The position numbers and the translations under genes were made by a program. The notes below the pieces were generated by a model. That model was not told the origin of the DNA. It searched no databases and was given only the letters and a program-made list of their open reading frames with translations. Below, in pieces: positions 1-12,126 of a stretch of DNA of 64,000 bases; position 1 is the first letter of the stretch; each line of letters starts with the position of its first letter. The stretch covers positions 10,840,623 through 10,904,622 of the forward strand of contig WARS01000007.1 of the NCBI GenBank assembly GCA_008933995.1, written 5' to 3'. Origin of the DNA: Datnioides undecimradiatus (lineage: Eukaryota > Chordata > Actinopteri > Lobotiformes > Datnioididae).

Positions 1-2832
1 AGTATAGGATTATTGTCTTTTGCAAGATCCCGGGCATTAAGAGGTAGCTGCAGTGCCGCTGTCCTTTTGGAGATGTCTCAATTACACCAGCTTGTTGGTC
101 CGCTCTCCTGGGACCAGGCAGCTGTGAGCCTGGACTGTGGCTAAATGGGATGGTCCCAAAGGACGGATACACTCTCAGAACACAGCAGCATGGGGAGAGA
201 CAGGAAGGAAAGCAGGGCCGGGGAGAGAGAGAGATGGGAAAAGAGAAGGAAATGGGCACAGCAGAAGGACGTGGAGTGGAGTTAAAGTGGCGAAGGACAC
301 GAGGACACTGGACGCTGGCTCACTGTTATAACATCTGTGGGAATATACCAAGCAGAAATATTTCAGGGAGAAAAAGAAAAAGAGGTGGAAGAAAGGGATA
401 TGGGAAGTAGAAAGTCTGCTTGTGTTCAGGATAAACAAACGCTGCCTTCTGGATGTTCAGACACACATGCTCAGGCGCGCACGCACAGACACACACGTGT
501 TGCGGTGGGAGGATGAAAGCAGACTCGCACAAACATAGCTCCCGTGTCGAATGAGCCGCTCTTATTGTGGAAAAACACAGAGATGTTGGTCTTGGCTGGA
601 CAAGAATGTGGGCTGTATTGGTGCTGTGTGTCTGTTAGTGTGTGTGTGTGTGTGTGTGCGTGTGTGCGCGCCCTTGCAATGCAAAGCTCAAGCTTGCAAG
701 TTATTTGTGCAGGACACACACACTCACATGCACACAAAACACACTCATAACAGGTCTAATTATCTTCTTTACAGTTTGGGAACGCATGAACCTGACTGTT
801 TTTAGCTCATTTTCACTTTGTACGTCTAAAGAAGTGTGTTTTGGGGTGCGTGTGTGGGCGCGTGCCCATTTCCTCATCGTTTGTCCTTCCATCCTTCACT
901 CCTTCACTCTGCTCCTTCTCATTCAGTGTTTCCTTCAACTTCAGATGCTGTTTTGTTTTGTTGTTAGTCCAGACATCAGCAGCCGATGCCGTTCACCCTC
1001 TCTGTGTTTCTTTTTGGGTTTTTTTTTTTTCTTGTTGCTCGCATTATGCAGCGTACCTGCTCATCTCATCTGCCAAAATTTGCCTTGTTAGCTTTCAAGT
1101 GTTCGTAAATGCAAATCACACAGAATCCACTTGACTACCTCAGCGCCACGAGGTGATATCTGTGTAGCTCTGACTGTCTCAGCCCTTCAGGAATGTTAAC
1201 CATTCCTGCTTTGGTTTCCTAACCGTGGTCGAGAGACACAGGGGAGATCTGTCTTCTCCAGGGCCGAAGGTAGCTTTTCCTTCGGGGCTCCCTAGACTCC
1301 CTAGACTTAACTCCACACTGGTTAAGGTGGTGGCACGCAAATAACAGACCGTTTTTGCTGAAGAGAGAGGGCTTTATTCTCTGACTGCACTGTTATCAGT
1401 AACACTTCTCTCTCTACCTTCTCTCTCTACCTGCTCTGGTTGCCGTCTCCTTCATTTCCCGGTAAGCATACACGCACCCTTTTTCTTGCTCTGTGGGCTC
1501 GTTCACAGCGGCGCACCTCGGCTGCGCGCCTCGGCCGCACGCTCACTCACTCGCGTTGACACACTGAGCTGCCTGGACTACACATCGGAGCTAGACACAT
1601 CCCACAACAGGAAACACAAAAAAACATTCAGTTGTTTATTTATTTATTTATTTATTTATTTAATCAGTTATCATTTCATCTTTGACTATAACACGAAACC
1701 TGAAAAACACTTGGCTAGCCTCGAATTGCTTTCATTCACCGCAGGTTACATAAGCACTCAGTTAAGATCCAGGCAGTTAAGTTGCTGCCCTCATTCTGTA
1801 CATTCAGTCGAATAGTTACAGTTGAACGGAACCCAAAACTGTAATTGTGGTTACAAAACAGCTGCGCTTTCTTCCGTCACATTGTTTGGAAACATTAGCA
1901 CTTGATGAACCATGAGCGCATGATGTTATAAACTGTTCTGACAGAATACTTTAAGAAAAAAAAGCACACTGTTGAGACAAAGGGCGCTCAATAATACATC
2001 ACTGGGAGTTTGCCGGTTTGAATTTTGGGAGCGTTTATGAAAAATGCCTCTCTCTCGCTCCGTTCACCCAAAAGTCACTAATCAGAGGTGTGAAACTAGG
2101 CTTTGATTCGCTGTTAGAATGAGTGGCTGTGCGTCTTTGTTTGGCATGCTGGATGAAGGTGCAGGTGGAGAAACACAAGTGATGTGAGCTGGGGACAGCA
2201 CACGAAGACAAAAAAACAAATTTGTTTAACTTAAAAAAAAAATGATTAAAAAAAAATACATCAACGCTCTAAAATACATCAACGTCTGTTTCATTATGTT
2301 CTTGTGAAAATGCGATGCCATTTTGTGTCTGATTCACTTTATGTTTCGCCTCCAGCATTTAACACCATCATCTGCCGCCGTAATGTTGATTCAAAACCTC
2401 CTGCGATCAAATGCTAACACATTTAGAGGCCTGTGCAGCCATGGCAGAGCTAAACGCTCCCTGAACGCGCCCCCGGTTCGGTTGTGAACTCGTCGCGTTG
2501 AGCCGCAGTTATTTTAGTTTGCATCCATCCACCATGAAATTATCTGCCATAACACAGCTAATGTGAATCATCTCACTGTTCTGAGAGAATGGCACATTTG
2601 TAGAGCCTGTCAGAGGCGGGCGACAGTTGTTGCTTAACCCTCTGTTTGTCTGTAGATGTTCAGAAGAATCTGTGGTAAGTTGCAAAGGCTGTCAGATTGC
2701 GAGAACCCCCACTACAAACCATTCCTTCAATACCTTGTTAACAGGGAGGGGATGATAAATATTTCATGTATATGTTTAGAGGTATACAACACTTTCTCTC
2801 TGCCAGGCTCGCTCACTCACTCTCTCACAGGT

Positions 2833-2868
<36 letters not shown>

Positions 2869-2869
2869 T
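1..2869. other. Non-coding DNA, no gene recognised
   Basis: This segment contains a TG run at about 638-665, CA-rich DNA at 711-745, a poly-T at 1018-1030, a (TTTA)n run at about 1634-1660, and a G+C-rich patch at 1497-1560. The start of the TG array at 2834-2868 closes it. None of the open frames resembles a known protein; several are translated TG/CA repeats (Cys-Val or Thr-His runs). A moderately structured stretch at 1150-1600 could be an old repeat, but I cannot name it. Confidence 0.6.
2834..2869 (+). repeat. (TG)n microsatellite
   Basis: An essentially pure TG array directly abuts the sequencing-adapter-like sequence at 2870. The position suggests that reads or gap-filling at this repeat brought in the adapter. 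Confidence 0.9.
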
Positions 2870-2920
2870 GGATGTGTATAAGAGACAGGCTTGTCTTCCT
2901 AAGATGTGTATAAGAGACAG
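2870..2920 (+). other. Two Tn5/Nextera mosaic-end sequences (assembly artefact)
   Basis: The 19-base Tn5 mosaic end AGATGTGTATAAGAGACAG occurs exactly at 2902-2920. It also occurs with one mismatch in the first base at 2870-2888. The two copies are in direct orientation, separated by 13 bases. This synthetic hyperactive mosaic end is the adapter core used in tagmentation libraries and is not expected twice within 51 bases of a fish intron. It sits right against a TG microsatellite. Translation across it gives the VYKRQ and CIRDR peptides that are typical of adapter-contaminated sequence. I treat it as contamination, not a real mobile element. Confidence 0.93.
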
Positions 2921-5900
2921 GGTTGTCTGTGATAAAGCGAGATTAACTGTATCAGAAAACTCAGAAGAGAAAAGAAATCATTTCAGGTTTCTTTCAGCAT
3001 CTCTGGAGGGGAAAGTTATTGTGTGCTAATCAGAGAGAGAGATGAAATCATCAAAGCAATACTACAGTCTACTGAGTCTGCACGCATCTCCGCGCTCAGT
3101 CTGCCTTCTCATTTCTCCTTCACTCTCCCTCTGTTTACTCCCATTCTCTTCTTCTTCTCTGCCTCCAAACCTGGTCCATCTGTTTCTTTTCTGTCCCCCT
3201 TCTCTCCTGTCACTTTCACTCCCCGTCTGCTATATGTATCTCTTACGATGTGCCACTGCTTGCATTTTTTAAAGGGTGTGTTGCGCACGTCCTGTGGTGA
3301 GATGCTACCGAAATGCATCCATGCTAATAGGCTGTTGCCGGACAGAAGACGTGCCCTTTGTCAGCATTTTCACGCCTGAGCTGTTCCTTTGACAGCCGAC
3401 ATCATAATTGCCGTGGATATTTACTCGGTCGTGCAATCGCGCAAATTCAATGTGGTCGTTTGCAAATTACAACGAGGACATCCAGCGTTGGGGATAAGAT
3501 TAGAAATACAAATTGGACTCTTCATGCACCGCATATCCCTCTGTGGGTTTTCTCCTCCTCTCTTACATATTTCGGGTTTGTGTCACCTCCCCTAGCCTTC
3601 CTCTCGTCTGCGTCATCGCCACAGTCGTATTTTATGCATCTTCCCAGCCTCTCGCCTCTGCAGTCCTCGTTGCATTATCTCCGTAAAGCTTATTAAGAAA
3701 TAATTAACCTAATTCACTTTTGCTTTAGGCAGATTCTCCCAGTGGTATTTTGTAATACTGACTTACAAAGAAAAGAGAGATGGTGAAAATGCTTTTGGGA
3801 AATGAAGACAGAACTATAATTATTATTAATAATAATTACTATGGTGTGATTCATGTCTATCGCTAATTGGAAATGGCGAGTAAAGCAAGTAAAGCCACAA
3901 ATGTAAATATTCTTCAGTGTTTTATCAGTTTGCGGACTCGATTTTCCAGCCATCGCTTCATTTTGATATTGAGATAACAGACAGCTGTTTTCAAAGACAG
4001 CATGTTTTCCCGCTTGCTACATTTCCCACCACTGCAATACTTATTTTTTTTTAATGAATATGAAATTGCCAAATTGTCTCTTAATGTTTTCCTGGAAAGT
4101 GTGCCAGAAAGAACTGGAAAATTTGTGTTAACTATTGGGAAAACAGGAATGCCCAAGACAGAAAATATGCATTGAAAACCTTAAAAAAATTGCATATTCA
4201 TCATTTATTTATTATTTATTTGTTACGTTTTATCTGCACGTTGAATTTCATCCTCAGAGTTTTGCAGTTTTGTAGGTTAAGCTGACCTGTTGAACAGCAA
4301 TCTCTGGTTTCCGCTGGCTATGCACCCGAAGTTACGATTCAGCAATTACATACGCATGATATAAATTATTCCCCTTTTTCCCTGATGGCTTGTTACTGTG
4401 TTAATAAAAAAGGAAGGAATTTGCATATTTTCGCTGGTCCTGAGAGTTATTTCAACACATGAATCGGCCTCCTTCACCCCCCACGACCTGCAGTTTATGC
4501 GACCATTTATTTCGCAGCGCACTCTGGTCAAGATCACATATTTTTCAAAAAAAACATCAAATATGTCACGCTTTCATCGAAATATGTGTGCAAAGCGAAT
4601 GCCATAGACAAAGGAGAGGTGATGCTTCTTTCATGGGGGCGTCATAAACAAGCATCATACACGACGTGCAGTGACAAAAAATAAGAAAAACAGTTCAACA
4701 TTGGAGCTTTTGTAGGTAGATTAAATGGGAATTTTAAAAGGATTTGAGTTCAGGTGGATGGATCTGAATGAATGAGATAACACACAGTATGATCAAGTTG
4801 GATTTAGTGACAAAAGGTGAAATGTTGTGCCATTTATCCGGGAGGACGAAACACGCTTCCGCTGCTCCTCCAACCAGCCTTTCATTTCCGTCTGTCCATC
4901 TCTGCTCTCTGTTGATAATGATCTTGGCAGGCCACAATGAATAATGTACACTTACCGTAATGGTCGGAAGAGGTTCAGAGAACACACACTCGCACACATG
5001 TACACACATATGCATACAGACACATGCACATGCAAGGGCCACGCATGCATGCGCGCACACAGATTCACAAGCTCAAAGAGAGGCATGCAGTCATATGCTC
5101 AGAGACGCGCACAAACGCACAGTGGAGGCGCACAACAATACACGCACACTCAAACACACCATCACTCAAGGATGCAAGCGCACACTAAAACAGGTGCACC
5201 CACACACACACAGACGCGCGTGCACACACCCATACAGCTGGGGGTAATTCCCTCACTTCTTAATGATAGGCATCAGAGAGTAGGGGATGTAAATTATTAA
5301 AGCATAAAGCAATTAGATACATCCCACTCCCAGGGAGACGCACAGACACACACACAGATGAGAGCGGACACACACACACACACACACACATACACAGTAT
5401 GTAAGATGCATGAACACGACACACACACGTTTGTAAAGATCGTGTGAGGCATACGTAGGCGCTCATGTATGAACTAATCCATGCAAAGCCGCATACACAC
5501 TTACAGGTGGGTGTAACGTTCATTGGGTGCTTAATAAAAGGATCTGGCCTCACATTTGGGATGTTTAACCAAAAGACCTGCACTGAGAACTTTAATTCAA
5601 TGTCGTTGTTGTTCAAGGTCTAACTTTTAGTGCTTTGTTGTTTGGTGGACAAATCTTTTTAAAAAGATAATTTTGATTTTACATGATGACCGTCTCTGTG
5701 TGTTGAATTTCAACCCTGCACACCAACTCCAGCGACTGTATCTGTGAAATAAAAGCAGCTGTGATGAAAATCCAATAATCGCTTTGCTCCGCGTTGAAAC
5801 GCCAGCCAGCAGAAAATTCCCGCTTTGTCCTTACTGTCTCGATTCTGTGACCTCTAGGTTAATGACGGGCTCACGTCAAACACCTCCAGCGTCAAATACC

Positions 5901-6805
5901 CTTTTAGAAAAGGTATTAGAAGAGCTTATTAGATCGGGGCCGCTAGCATCATTACAGAATTCAATCTCAATGGTCTAACTTGTTTCCAGGCTCAAGACAC
6001 ATTTCCTGGGAGACAGCGTCTGCTGTCCGTTGCAGTTTAAAAAAAAATCTGAATTATTCATTTGAGCTTTCTACATGACAACAGTCTCTCATATCTTCGG
6101 ATATCCTGTCGGATGTAGGAAACCAGGCAGTTGCCTATTATAAAAATTCATAATGTGGGCGAGAGCAGTGTCAAGGGCAATGTGTGCAGCTTTTGAAACA
6201 CATGTGAGAATCAAACATTACTTACCCTAGTGTCCTCAGAGGTGGATGGTATTACAGGCTATTGAAGGGGAATTTAGATGCAAAGCTAAACCATTAAATT
6301 GGGATTAATGGCCTCGTGGCCAAATTGAACATAATTTATTTGATTACATACTGATGTCATGGGCTGAAGGCAGCGGGGTAATGCGATGCAGGATGTCATT
6401 GTTCATTTGATCTTTGGTTTAATGGCTATTCAGACTTTTCTATGCCAGCACTAGAGTATAAACTCGTTTTTTTCTGGGCAACTGCAACTCTTTTCAGCTT
6501 TTCCCTCCCAAATGCTGCACCCAGAGATGGAAACAGAGACCTGCACTCTGTTTACTGAGGGTTCCAGCCATGAAATACCTAAAACTTTGCTTGCTCAGGG
6601 TGAACTCCTTCCATGTTGTGCATCCTCACTGTGCAAGCCCAAGACATGCAACCCCCAAATATTAGATCTGTATGGTTAAATTCCCAATGCAGATTAATAA
6701 TAGAGGCATCTGCCTGGTTTCTTTTCAAATATTTCACAGATGCATTTTCATATAATGGCATATTTTTGTCTGTCTTGCAGATCTCTTACAGTAATGCATG
6801 CTTTT
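2921..6805. other. Non-coding DNA with CA-rich stretches
   Basis: No gene was recognised. A region of alternating CA/CG/TG dinucleotides spans 4978-5240, and a (CA)n run lies at 5368-5391. Stretches at 3380-3500 and 5740-6480 have balanced composition, few simple repeats and TAAT/ATTA cores. They look like candidate conserved non-coding DNA, but that cannot be judged without an alignment. Confidence 0.5.
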
Positions 6806-6890
6806 TAACATTTATTTAACCAGGAAGTCCCCTGACTTTCTCTTTTACAAGAAAGCCTGGCAGAGATGGCAATAGAAGTGTCACAGTTAC
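6806..6890 (+). repeat. Fragment of a dispersed fish repeat
   Basis: The stretch ttatttaaccaggaagtccc followed by ctcttttacaagaaagcctggcagaga matches my memory of a module (TTATTTAACCAGG.AAGTC..CTCTTTTACAAGAGAGACCTGGC) found in many copies in fish genomes. The class of the parent element is not clear from this short piece. Confidence 0.55.
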
Positions 6891-8220
6891 ATAGGAAGAC
6901 TCATGATTAATTGACAACAATCATGTGAAGGAGATCATTTAAATGTGATGCTTGAATGCCTGATGCGATGCATCATGTTTCATGATGTTAAAATTATATA
7001 TTCTGCCTCATGGTTGCTCCGTGATGACCCCATGATTGCATCCCACTACCCAGGACTTTTCCCACATGTTGCTGTTTTACCAGCCCTCCCACTCTTGCTC
7101 AGTGGCTGCTGCTGCCACCCTCTCCAACCCTCAGTTGGGGCACACACAAGCATCTTGAGTAGCACCAGCATCACACATCAAAGCACCACTGGGAACGCTC
7201 ATGTCTCCCTGCCTTGTAGCGATGGTGTCGTCGCTCCACCTCTTCTCAGCTTCTGCTCCCCGGCGGGAGGACGTCTCCTCCGCTCCACTTACACCGACAG
7301 TCACTCCCTGTCCTCCTTCATGAACAGAAAGTCCCGCTCTTGAAGAATGACTTCACGTTCTTCTCCCTCCACCGTCCATTTCTCACTGCACCTGACCTTG
7401 CTTTTGTCTTTGAGGGAAAAACACTCTCTGACCTGGCCCTCTACGCCACACTCGTGTAAATCACTCTATATAAGAGCACCTGCTCGATGTGTAAAGACGC
7501 TAATGCAAAGCAGGCGCCAACTTAACAAACGGTTTACTGTATCTCCTGTGTACCTCATGCAAACATCTATGGATGACAGTAATTAAAGGGTTAGGTCTTT
7601 GTGATAATCACGTTTACTTAGCTTATTGATTTTCTTTAGAGTCCGAGGTCAAACAGATAAGAGTTTTCAAAGACACAGCAACAAAACTTGATATGACTGT
7701 CATGGTGAATGTAATCCTTTTAATTTGTTGTGTGCGTATGTGTGTGTCTCGCTGTGCATATTTAGGGTGTAATACATGTGGTTGTGCGCACACTCTGTGT
7801 GTGTGTATGTGTGTGTGTGTACTTCAGCACAAGCAATGATGAGTGCATAGCAACGTCTGACTACCCCTAAACCCACATGAAAATTGATCTGTATATAATC
7901 TGACCGGGGAATTTCCCTTGGCAGTATCAAAACCAGTCATTTACCCTTCACACAGTGGTTATGTGATGTGCTCAGACACACACACACACACACACACAGT
8001 AGAGCCAGTCATCTGATGGTAGCTTTGCTGATGTGTGCCTTTTGGTTTTTGGGTCACGTTCAAGGCTGAAGTGTTTTGCTTCAGTGTTGTTGACTGTTTA
8101 TAAATGGGATGTGTTCGTACGTCTGCACAACTAAAGATATGGGTGCTGCCTTTGGTCTCGCCACACAAACAGCCGACCACAGGCCGCAGGGCAGAAAGGC
8201 TAAGAGTCTCACACTTGTAT
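6891..8220. other. Non-coding DNA, no gene recognised
   Basis: TG-rich DNA lies at 7730-7820 and a (CA)n run at 7977-7999. The open frame at 6945-7343 has no recognisable domain and a low-complexity Ser/Pro composition; I regard it as chance. Confidence 0.5.
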
Positions 8221-8635
8221 ATCTCTTCTGCTCTTTTCTATTCTTTTGTGTTTTATTCTATTCTATTATCTTCTATTGCTTTTACACTGTTCTCTTGTAT
8301 TATTTTCTTTTCAGTTCTCTTTTATTCAGTTCTGTTCTAATGTTTTGTGTGTTTTCTACTCTTCTCTGTTCTATTCTCTGTTCTGTTATATTATGTCCTG
8401 TTCTGTCCTATTGTGTTCTATTTTGTTCTAATATGAACTACATAGAACACAGCAGAACTGTCCTGATCTATTCCTTTCTGTTCTGTTCTGGTGTAGTCTA
8501 TTATGTCCTATTCTGTTATATTTTAATTCATTCTATTCTATTCTCTTCTATTATGAACTGTTCTATTGTGTTGCGTTCTATTCTTTTTCTTCTGTTCCAT
8601 TCTATCCTGTGCTGTTCCAGACTGTTCTGTACTGT
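8221..8635 (+). repeat. Degenerate TTCTN pentanucleotide array
   Basis: About 400 bases consist of imperfect 5-base units of the form TTCTA/TTCTG/TTTTG (ttctgttcta, attctattct and so on), with little else. The plus strand is pyrimidine-dominated. The open frames across it (Phe/Leu/Ser/Cys-rich) are translated repeat. Units have diverged, so the array is old. Confidence 0.85.
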
Positions 8636-9329
8636 GAGTACACAGGTAAACGCCTCAACCCATTAGCCTGTTGGCTAACACTGGCACATTTACAATGATC
8701 GCATGTTGTACTACGCTATCTTCTTCAGATGATGTCCCTCATTCATATATATATCTTTCTTATTATTATGATTATTATCTTTATTGTTGTTGTTGTTGTG
8801 TTCCTCTTTTCTCTGCTTTTTTATCACAGATATGTCAAAGCATAGGGGTGATGTGTGTCTATGTGTGTGCGATCAGTAAGATCAATGTTATCCTGGTTAT
8901 CGATCCCCTCGTTTGCCTCTTTCTTCCTTCCTTAGACTTATTCTGACTCTCTCTAATGTTGGCCTTTTATCATATTTCCCACTTTATTTTCTTCTCTCTC
9001 TCTCTGTCTCTCCGCCCACTCTTTCCCTAAAGTGATTTAGCATGATGTGATTAATGATGGCCATTAGAGGCTTCAATATCAAAGTGTCTTCAAGTTCACA
9101 AGATACGGCCCATGTACCATCTGGCTATCCATGTGTATTTGTGTGTGTGTGTGCAGATACTGTATCTGTGTGTCTGCTAGTGTGTCGCTGTGCCTGCGTT
9201 TGTGTGTCCATTATCCTTTAGCTAGAAGCAGATGAGTGGATGAACACACACGAGATGCTTTCGCTAGTGAGTAACTTGTGCACAAACACACACACGCACG
9301 CATGCACTCATTTATACGCATGCGTGCCA

Positions 9330-9580
9330 GGGCGATTATTAAAAACGTAATTAAGGTTCAGACACCTTGAAATGCCGCTAGAGTAATTTGTTTACCGTCG
9401 CCATCATCTCAAAATAATGAACAAAGCTGAAAATATATCCTTTGAATTCCTGAAAATAACGCGGCCTCAAACGCACTCACACCAGCTGAATTATGAAGTT
9501 TTTAATGGCAGACAAGCAGTAAAAGCACAATAAAGGAAACCTGCCAGCGCTGTTAAATGTGTTTAATGACAGGTGAAAGT
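9330..9580. promoter_or_regulatory. Candidate conserved non-coding element
   Basis: The segment lacks simple repeats. It contains homeodomain-like cores (gtaattaagg, agagtaatttg, gctgaattatg, tttttaatggc, gtttaatgacagg) at a density typical of vertebrate developmental enhancers. This is inference from composition only; no alignment was possible. Confidence 0.22.
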
Positions 9581-10151
9581 AGTTTGTTTAGACTGACATT
9601 GAACTGATTTATACATATCTTTCTTTCTCTTCCTCACCTGAACTGCAGATAAATACGGGAGTGGGCGTCTTGATGAGGTCATCATCTCTGTTTAACGTTT
9701 TCATTAATGCATGTTGTTGTGTTACATAGATCAGGTCAGTAACGAGGGTTTCTGGACACATACATGAAGCTGAGCTTGGCTGCCTCACGTCACCAGGCGA
9801 AGTCTCAGTTGGAGTTGTTGCCGAGATCAAATCAGAGGCAGGTAGAGTCAAAGAGACACTTGACCCTGCAGGAAGCTGAATATAAATACACTAAAGTATC
9901 TGTGGTGCGGCTGAGAACAAGATAAAAACCGCTCACTAAACTTCACAGCCGCGACGGTGTATTATGGCTGTTTTTTAACCTCGCGGGCTGTTGTTTGTAC
10001 ATCATAAGGAGCAGTTTTGTCCTCTGTGTGTGTCTGATAAGGGGATTTGAGAGGTTTACAACCACAATACTTTGCACATAGCATTAGGCCCAGGATTTAT
10101 TGTTCACTTTTTACCTCCATCCCACTCGGCCTTGTCTCTTTGAATTAATTT

Positions 10152-10152
<1 letters not shown>

Positions 10153-10204
<52 letters not shown>
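10153..10204 (+). repeat. (TG)n microsatellite, ~26 units
   Basis: An uninterrupted TG array is followed by TATATATTTA. It is one of the longest pure dinucleotide runs in the window. Confidence 0.95.
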
Positions 10205-10210
<6 letters not shown>

Positions 10211-11395
10211 TTATTTTCTTTTTTTTTCCATCTTGGTATCTGTGATTTGAACCAGAGTAACTCAGGTGCTATTTTCACAAGGCAACTCAGCATATGGAGT
10301 CTGAAACTTGGTTTGATTTTACTGCACAAAGAGTGGATATTGTATGAAAAGGCTCAATTCAAAATGGAGAAACAGCCTGAAACCCAATCAAATTATAGCT
10401 ACACATTAAAAATGAATATAATCTAAACATTTACATGTATTATCTTTTTTAACTGTTATACAGGCTGAGATAAACTTCTCCTAATCAGAGTGTTTACTCG
10501 TCCTTGCTTAACTTCCTGTTAAAAGCATGAAATGTGGATGTTGGCTCCCCAATTCAGCAGCTAACAGTTTGCTGTCAGCGTAAGGATGTAGCCCAACACG
10601 CCGGCCCACAAGCTGAGACAAGATTAGCAGATAGTATTTTGATTTATGTCAAGTCTCCTTTTAAAAACCCCTCAAAACTGTCAATTGGCAGCATCAAAAG
10701 GGGCCCCTTTTCTCACATGCTGAGCGCCGCCACAGATGATACCGCCTGTCGAGAAATCACGTCCTAATCGCACTCAAAAATGTTACGGGCCGTAAACTGA
10801 GATGCTGCTGCCTGCGACAAAACCCAGCATTTATTGACTTTGCGTGTGGTTTCCTGTGATGCATTGGAGGACCCCCCCCCCCCACACACACACACACACA
10901 CACACACCCCCAACCCTTCATCCTGCGACAGTTCGTCCTGCTCCTCCTTTTCCTCCCCCTTTAATTTCACCTCTGATTCATTCTGTAATTGCATATTCCA
11001 TCTGTTGCATGAACAAATATCCATGCTCTTCATCCATGTGGCAGTGAGGTAATGATCAGAGCAACCAGAGCAACAGCAACAGAGCAACCATCAGAAAAGT
11101 CCCACTTTACATGTGCACGCACTCTTCCTCACTAGTGGTGGGAGGTCCTGCTCTTTTTTAAAGATTCGGTTCTTTTGGCTCGGCTCCTTTAGAAGAGGCG
11201 GCTCTCACGGCTCCCAAATGGCTCTTCATATAGTATTTTATTTTATGCATTCCTTTCATTACAAAAACACTGTTACTATTAATCTGTTACTTTAATCAAA
11301 CCTTTAAATGAACACAGAACCACAGCAACAACAGCAAACAAATCAAATAAATTAAGGCCAGAGTCTAAACATTATAACACTTAAGATAAAAGTCT

Positions 11396-11521
11396 TCAGC
11401 GCAGGTTGGCATTCAGAAATACCAGATCCCTCAGCTCGGATGGGCTGATGCGATTTCTCCTCTCCGTGATTATTTTTGCTCTTTTTGAGAAGACTTTCTC
11501 TGAGGGGACCGATGTTGGAAC
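11396..11521 (-). pseudogene. hAT transposase C-terminal dimerisation fossil
   Basis: The minus strand reads VPTSVPSEKVFSKRAKIITE, then RRNRISPSELRDLVFLNANL followed by Arg and a stop. The pattern P.TSVPSER.FS.A..I...RR.RL.P......+.FLN.NL is the diagnostic C-terminus of hAT transposases (hAT dimerisation domain). It sits about 140 bases after the end of the BED remnant, whereas an intact transposase has several hundred residues of catalytic core between them. The host has therefore kept only the two ends. Confidence 0.85.
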
Positions 11522-11611
11522 GACACAGAGTCTTCCTACCATTACCTTAAGCAGGTGTGCAGTTTTTGGATGCTGCAGCAGAGGTACTTCTCAAAACAGG
11601 ACACTGTTCCA

Positions 11612-11820
11612 GGGTCAGTGCACATCTAGCTCACTTGCCCTAAGGGCCCTCTCTCCTCCAGCTGCACGGACTGGTGGGCAGTTCTTATATGTCTGAGCAG
11701 GTTTGTTGTTGACCCTGCTCTGACTGATATTTTCATTTCACACATTGTACACTCAGCTTTGCTGTCTCTAACATCATTGACATGCAGCCAGTTGCTGCTT
11801 CTTTTTCAGTTTTTGCTCAT
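11612..11820 (-). pseudogene. hAT transposase BED zinc-finger fossil
   Basis: The minus strand reads NWLHVNDVRDSKAECTMCEM, then KISVRAGSTTNLLRHIRTAH. This is the BED-finger pattern W..(F/V)..(V/D)...A.C..C......GST.NL.RH.R..H, with both cysteines and both histidines kept. BED fingers bind the ends of hAT transposons and were domesticated in the ZBED genes. An in-frame stop (TGA) lies upstream near 11806-11808, and the frame ends at a stop at about 11612 soon after the domain, where the catalytic core should begin. It lies inside the transposon at 11133-12126 and is not an independent gene. Confidence 0.8.
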
Positions 11821-12126
11821 TTCTATAGGCTTGCATTTGAATCCGGCTCCCCCACCTCTCTCTGTCGCTCTGTGTACCTGGCCTGTACCACTACACTCGT
11901 TGCCCCTCTTCCTTCTTTCACATAATGGTATGATCCTAGTCGGTCCTTGCATGTGACCTGCCACATGCCCATCAAAATAAAGTCCTGCCACTGCCTTCAT
12001 GGATTTTCAGCAGAGCTGAGCAGGAGCGGCTGAAGACTTGCCTCTCCCCGACGGGAGTCGGCTCTTCTCATTCGCTACAAAGAATCGGCTCTTAGAGCTG
12101 GCTCGTTCACGAACGACACATCTCTA

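Larger units (their letters stand above)
8636..11124. other. Non-coding DNA with microsatellites
   Basis: A pure TG array lies at about 10153-10204 and a C9 then (CA)n compound repeat at about 10872-10906. The interval 9330-9620 is unique-looking and A+T-balanced, with several TAATTA/TTTAATG cores, and is a candidate conserved element. No gene was recognised. Confidence 0.5.
11133..12126 (-). mobile_element. Internally deleted hAT-superfamily DNA transposon
   Basis: The element is 994 bases. Its ends are imperfect inverted repeats: TAGTGGTGGG at 11133 and, read inward from the right end, TAGAGATGTG. It is flanked by an 8-base target-site duplication with one mismatch: ttcctcac at 11125-11132 and tttctcac at 12127-12134. 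Eight-base duplications are the hAT hallmark. On the minus strand the left part of an ancestral transposase survives as a BED zinc finger (11659-11790) and the right part as the C-terminal hAT dimerisation segment (11396-11521). Most of the catalytic RNase-H-like core is missing between them, so this is a non-autonomous deletion derivative. Terminal regions are rich in GGCTC/AGAGCC motifs, common in fish hAT ends. Confidence 0.87.

Noticed and set aside
1497..1560. G+C-rich patch as a CpG-island promoter
   Set aside because: It is short, flanked by CT repeats and A+T-rich DNA, and no exon or transcript signal follows.
2870..2920. Tn5 mosaic ends as a genuine bacterial IS50/Tn5 insertion
   Set aside because: Only the 19-base engineered ends are present, in direct orientation 13 bases apart, without transposase or a 9-base duplication; library adapter is the better explanation.
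4981..5240. CA-rich region considered as a CRISPR-like or satellite array
   Set aside because: There is no fixed unit or spacer structure; it is diffuse CA/CG alternation.
8109..8666. 185-codon plus-strand frame
   Set aside because: It runs through the degenerate TTCTN array; its Phe/Leu/Ser/Cys/Ile composition is explained by the repeat.
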